DNA of 64,000 bases from Arthrobacter sp. ok362. Lineage in GTDB: Bacteria; Actinomycetota; Actinomycetes; Actinomycetales; Micrococcaceae. The stretch covers positions 1-64,000 of the forward strand of contig NZ_FNGC01000011.1 of NCBI RefSeq assembly GCF_900102785.1. Direction: 5' to 3'. The first letter of the stretch is position 1, and every line of letters begins with the position of its first letter. A program made the translations under genes and the position numbers. Below are positions 60,931 through 64,000 of the stretch, in pieces. The notes under the pieces were generated by a model that saw nothing but the letters and a program-made list of their open reading frames with translations, was not told the origin of the DNA and did not search any database.

Positions 60931-61021
60931 AAAAGCCCTTGCTGTCCGGGCGTCCCAGGGTGTCCAATCCTTAACACAAGGCACTGCAGGGCACGAGTGG
61001 ATGCGACGCCGGGAGGTTCTC

Positions 61022-63217
61022 ATGCCGTCGAAAGGCGCCAAGACCCCGTCAAGGGGCCCGGTCCGGGGTACGTCTGACCTCCGGCGTGCCGACGCCAACG
61101 GCGTCGCGCCGCCGGAGCAGCCGGACAAGATCCGCAATGTGGCGCTCGTAGGGCATTCCGGTTCCGGAAAAACAATGCTCACCGAGGCGCTACTTGCCGC
61201 CACCGGAGCCATCACCCGTAAAGGCTCGATCGCCGAGGGCACTACGGTGAGCGACTCGGACGCCTCCGCCGTCGCGCAGCAGCGCTCCGTGGCCCTGGCG
61301 GTGGTGCCGGTGACGGTGGGGGAGACCAAGGTGAACCTGCTGGATACTCCGGGGTATACGGATTTCATCGGCGAGCTGCGCGCAGGCCTTCGTGCGGCGG
61401 ATGCGGTGCTGTTCGTCGTCTCGGCCACCGACGATGTCGATGCCGCGACCACCGCGCTCTGGAGCGAGTGCCAACGGCTCGGAATGCCGCGGGCCGTGGT
61501 TATCAGCCGTCTGGACCATCCGCGCGCGGATTTCGACGCCGCCGTCGCCCGCTGCCGTCTGGCATTCGGTGACGCCATCGTTCCGCTCTACCTGCCGGTC
61601 CGCGCGGACGGTACCATCACCGGGTTGTTGGGGCTGCTGACCGGAACGGTTTCCGAGTACGGTCCGGCGGAACCGGCGCCGGCCACCCGGGCCGCGACCG
61701 GCGTCGAACTTGCCGCGGCGGAGACCGCACGGGGCGCCCTGATCGAGGGGATCATTGCCGAGAGCGAGGACGAGACGCTCATGGACCGTTACCTCGCAGG
61801 TGTTGAAATCGCTCCCGATGTCCTGATCGATGATCTGGAGACGGCCGTGGCCCGCGGGTCATTTCACCCGGTGCTGCCGACGTCAGCGGAGTCCGGGCTC
61901 GGCTTGGCGGAGCTGCTCGAGGTTCTGGTGCGCGCGTTTCCGACGCCGGCGGAGCGCGGCGTTCCCGCAGCGACGGACCTCGACGGGGTGCCCGCCGGCC
62001 CGCTCGGCTGCGACCCCGAGGGCCCGCTGCTCGGTGAAGTGGTCCGCACAACGATCGATCCGTTCCTCGGCCGGGTCTGCCTGGTGCGCGTCTTCTCCGG
62101 CGTTGTGCGCGAAGACGCCGCCATCCATGTGGGCGGCCGCGGAATGGCGGACCGCGGCCACGAGGACCACGACAGCGACGAGCGGGTCACACACCTGTAC
62201 TCGCCGCTGGGATCGGGACTGCGGCCGGTGCCGTTCTGCGTCGCCGGGGATATCTGTGCGCTGACAAAACTAGGCACCGCCGAGACCGGCGACACGATTT
62301 CGTCCAAGGAGCTGCCGCTGCTGGTGGCCCCCTGGGACATGCCGGACCCGCTCATGCCGGTAGCCATCGAAGCTGCCACGCGCGGCGACGAGGACGCCTT
62401 GGCCAGGAACCTGGGCAAGGTCACCGCCGGGGACCCGACGCTGCGGGTGGAACGCAACTCCGAAACCCACCAGCTGATCCTGTGGTGCATGGGCGAGGCG
62501 CACGCCGACGTCGTCCTGGGCAGGTTGCGGGACCAGGGGGTGAACCTGCAGACCGTCCCGGTGATCACGCCGCTGCGGGAGACGTTTGCCGCGCCGGCGG
62601 CCGGGCACGGGCGCTATGTTAAACAATCCGGCGGCCACGGCCAGTACGCCGTCTGCGACATCGAGGTGGAACCCCTCGACCGCGGCGCCGGGTTCGAGTT
62701 TGTCGACAAAACTGTGGGCGGGGTAATTCCCGGGCCGTTCGTCACGTCGGTGGAAAAGGGTGTGCGGGCCCAGATGCAGAAAGGCGTCTCCGCCGGGTTC
62801 CCGGTGGTGGATATCAAGGTCACACTGATCGGCGGCAAGACGCACAGCGTGGATTCCTCCGACGCGGCGTTCCAGGCTGCCGGTGCGCTGGCCCTCCGGG
62901 AAGCGGCGGCTGCAACCCGCATTCAGTTCCTGGAACCGGTCTCATCCGTGACCATCAGCGTTTCCGAGGACCACGTGGGCGCTGTGATGAGCGACTTGTC
63001 CTCCAGACGGGCACGCCTGACCGGAACGACCTCCGCCGGGGCTGACGGCACTGAGATCAGCGCCGAGGTTCCGGACCAGGAACTGTTGAGGTACTCGGTG
63101 GAACTGCGGGCCCTGACCGCCGGCAGCGGCCGGTTCCGGCGCAGCTACCTGCGCCATGAACCGGTGCCCGCCACCGCCGCAGTGATGGCCCCTAATAAGG
63201 GCAGCGTCAGCCGTTGA
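61022..63217 (+). CDS. EF-G-like GTPase (FusA2-type)
   Basis: 731 residues from ATG 61022 (GGGAGG upstream). G1 ALVGHSGSGKTMLTEALL, G3 LLDTPGYTDFIGEL, G4 position VVISRLDHPRADF (NKxD consensus replaced by SRLD). EF-G domains follow: II (GRVCLVRVFSGVV), III (TLRVERNSETHQLILWCMGEAHADVVLGRL), IV with GHGRYVKQSGGHGQYAVCDIEVEP and V ending PVSSVTISVSEDHVGAVMSDLSSRRA. This is a paralogue rather than the main EF-G (the str operon is not here). Role unknown; could be a ribosome-protection or recycling factor. Its end overlaps the next convergent gene by 11 bp. Confidence 0.9.
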   Translation: MPSKGAKTPSRGPVRGTSDLRRADANGVAPPEQPDKIRNVALVGHSGSGKTMLTEALLAATGAITRKGSIAEGTTVSDSDASAVAQQRSVALAVVPVTVGETKVNLLDTPGYTDFIGELRAGLRAADAVLFVVSATDDVDAATTALWSECQRLGMPRAVVISRLDHPRADFDAAVARCRLAFGDAIVPLYLPVRADGTITGLLGLLTGTVSEYGPAEPAPATRAATGVELAAAETARGALIEGIIAESEDETLMDRYLAGVEIAPDVLIDDLETAVARGSFHPVLPTSAESGLGLAELLEVLVRAFPTPAERGVPAATDLDGVPAGPLGCDPEGPLLGEVVRTTIDPFLGRVCLVRVFSGVVREDAAIHVGGRGMADRGHEDHDSDERVTHLYSPLGSGLRPVPFCVAGDICALTKLGTAETGDTISSKELPLLVAPWDMPDPLMPVAIEAATRGDEDALARNLGKVTAGDPTLRVERNSETHQLILWCMGEAHADVVLGRLRDQGVNLQTVPVITPLRETFAAPAAGHGRYVKQSGGHGQYAVCDIEVEPLDRGAGFEFVDKTVGGVIPGPFVTSVEKGVRAQMQKGVSAGFPVVDIKVTLIGGKTHSVDSSDAAFQAAGALALREAAAATRIQFLEPVSSVTISVSEDHVGAVMSDLSSRRARLTGTTSAGADGTEISAEVPDQELLRYSVELRALTAGSGRFRRSYLRHEPVPATAAVMAPNKGSVSR

Positions 63218-64000
63218 TGACTCGCGGAACGCCGAGGGCTTTGAGGCCTTCGACGCCGAATTCGAGTCCGTAGCCGGACTGCTTGGCACCGCCGAACGGG
63301 ACGCGGGGGTCCACGGCGCCGTGCTTGTTGATCCAGACGGTACCGGCCTCGATCCGGGCCGCCACCTTCCGGGCTTCGGTGGGGTCGGAGGACCAGACGG
63401 AAGCCCCGAGCCCGACGTCGAGGGCATTGGCCATGGCGACCGCCTCGTCCACGGTGCTGTAGCGAATGATGGGCAGGGCGGGGCCGAACTGCTCCTCGGC
63501 GACGAGCGGGTTGCTGTTATCGATGTCGGCTACGAGCGTGGCGGGGTAGAAGTGGCCCGGCTGGTCCGGGTCCGGGTTGCCACCCAACAGGATCCGGGCG
63601 CCGGAATCGCGGGCGGCATCAACCAGCCGGGCGACGACGGCGAACTGCTGGCGGTTCTGCAGCGGGCCCAGAACGTTGGCCTCGTTCAGGCCGTTACCCA
63701 TCGGCATGGCACGGGCAACGCTGGTGAGTTCCGCGCAGACGGCGTCGTAAATGGCGTCGTGCACGTAGAGACGCTTGAGCGCCGCGCACGTCTGGCCGGT
63801 GTTGATGAAGGCGCCCCAGAACAGGCCCTCGGCGATCGCTTTTGGGTCGGCGTCGGGCAGGACGATGCCGGCGTCGTTGCCGCCTAGCTCCAGGGTGAGG
63901 CGTTTGACGGTGTCGGCGGAGGATTTGATGATGGCTTTGCCGGTGGCCGTGGAGCCGGTGAACATGATCTTGCCGATCCCGGGATGTTCGGCCAGCCGGG
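63207..64000 (-). CDS. Aldehyde dehydrogenase, C-terminal part (runs off the right edge)
   Basis: The last 264 residues of an NAD(P)-dependent ALDH. Cofactor and catalytic parts are present: IMFTGSTATGKAIIKSSADTVKRLTLELGGND with the general-base Glu, FINTGQTCAALKRLYVHD with the catalytic Cys, and AEEQFGPALPIIRYSTVDEAVAMAN. It ends with PFGGAKQSGYGLEFGVEGLKALGVPRVING. It oxidises an aldehyde to the acid; substrate cannot be told. The N-terminal part lies beyond 64000. It converges on the EF-G-like gene with overlapping ends. Confidence 0.93.
   Translation of the reverse strand, partial: RLAEHPGIGKIMFTGSTATGKAIIKSSADTVKRLTLELGGNDAGIVLPDADPKAIAEGLFWGAFINTGQTCAALKRLYVHDAIYDAVCAELTSVARAMPMGNGLNEANVLGPLQNRQQFAVVARLVDAARDSGARILLGGNPDPDQPGHFYPATLVADIDNSNPLVAEEQFGPALPIIRYSTVDEAVAMANALDVGLGASVWSSDPTEARKVAARIEAGTVWINKHGAVDPRVPFGGAKQSGYGLEFGVEGLKALGVPRVING

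Overview
The window is high-GC DNA whose gene content and codon use fit an actinobacterium, most likely a soil Micrococcaceae of the Arthrobacter/Pseudarthrobacter type (inferred from protein resemblance; no search was run). Support comes from two HspR-type HAIR operators before dnaK-grpE-dnaJ-hspR, a fused MrpAB subunit, an actinobacterial-style dCTP deaminase, a SAM-IV-like riboswitch, many GTG/TTG starts and 4-bp ATGA/GTGA gene overlaps. It reads as ordinary chromosome; the only mobile DNA recognised is an IS110-family transposase cut by the left edge.

Layout. 1-3.6 kb: IS110 end, a zinc-ribbon protein, a divergent LysR/MFS pair and tRNA-Gly. 3.8-9.2 kb: PaaX-family regulator, SRPBCC protein, dcd, a KhtTU-like K+/H+ antiporter pair and a UMF1-type transporter. 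9.4-15.8 kb: complete mrpA(B)CDEFG Na+/H+ antiporter operon. 17.0-20.3 kb: TPP riboswitch and ykoEDC thiamine-precursor ECF transporter. 20.4-23.2 kb: an XRE-MurA fusion and a GCS2 carboxylate-amine ligase. 23.9-28.1 kb: a translationally coupled four-gene cell-surface glycan-like locus (membrane PIG-L deacetylase, ATP-grasp enzyme, processive GT2, lipoprotein). 28.1-30.2 kb: SAM-riboswitch-controlled DUF1737-rhodanese-metZ. 30.6 kb: a second ATP-grasp gene, paralogous to the one in the glycan locus but missing its metal-binding residues. 32.4-37.6 kb: pabC, cardiolipin synthase, a P-loop-PabB fusion and a low-Mr tyrosine phosphatase. 38.3-45.6 kb: MarR divergent from a six-gene CoA-dependent side-chain degradation operon resembling the hydroxycinnamate (cou) pathway. 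45.7-55.4 kb: LysE exporter, RibD-C protein, PepSY protein, methyltransferase, APC permease, MarR/MmpL pair, TetR/NAD-epimerase pair and an acidic repeat protein. 55.6-60.1 kb: the heat-shock operon. 60-64 kb: decayed transporter remnant, membrane protein, EF-G-like GTPase and a truncated aldehyde dehydrogenase.

The most unusual parts are the PIG-L/ATP-grasp/GT2/lipoprotein locus with its degenerate ATP-grasp paralogue about 5 kb away, both preceded by a near-identical 20-bp palindromic element; the kinase-like P-loop domain fused to PabB; the XRE-MurA fusion; and the large nested palindrome between grpE and dnaJ. All functional statements are from reading the sequence alone.
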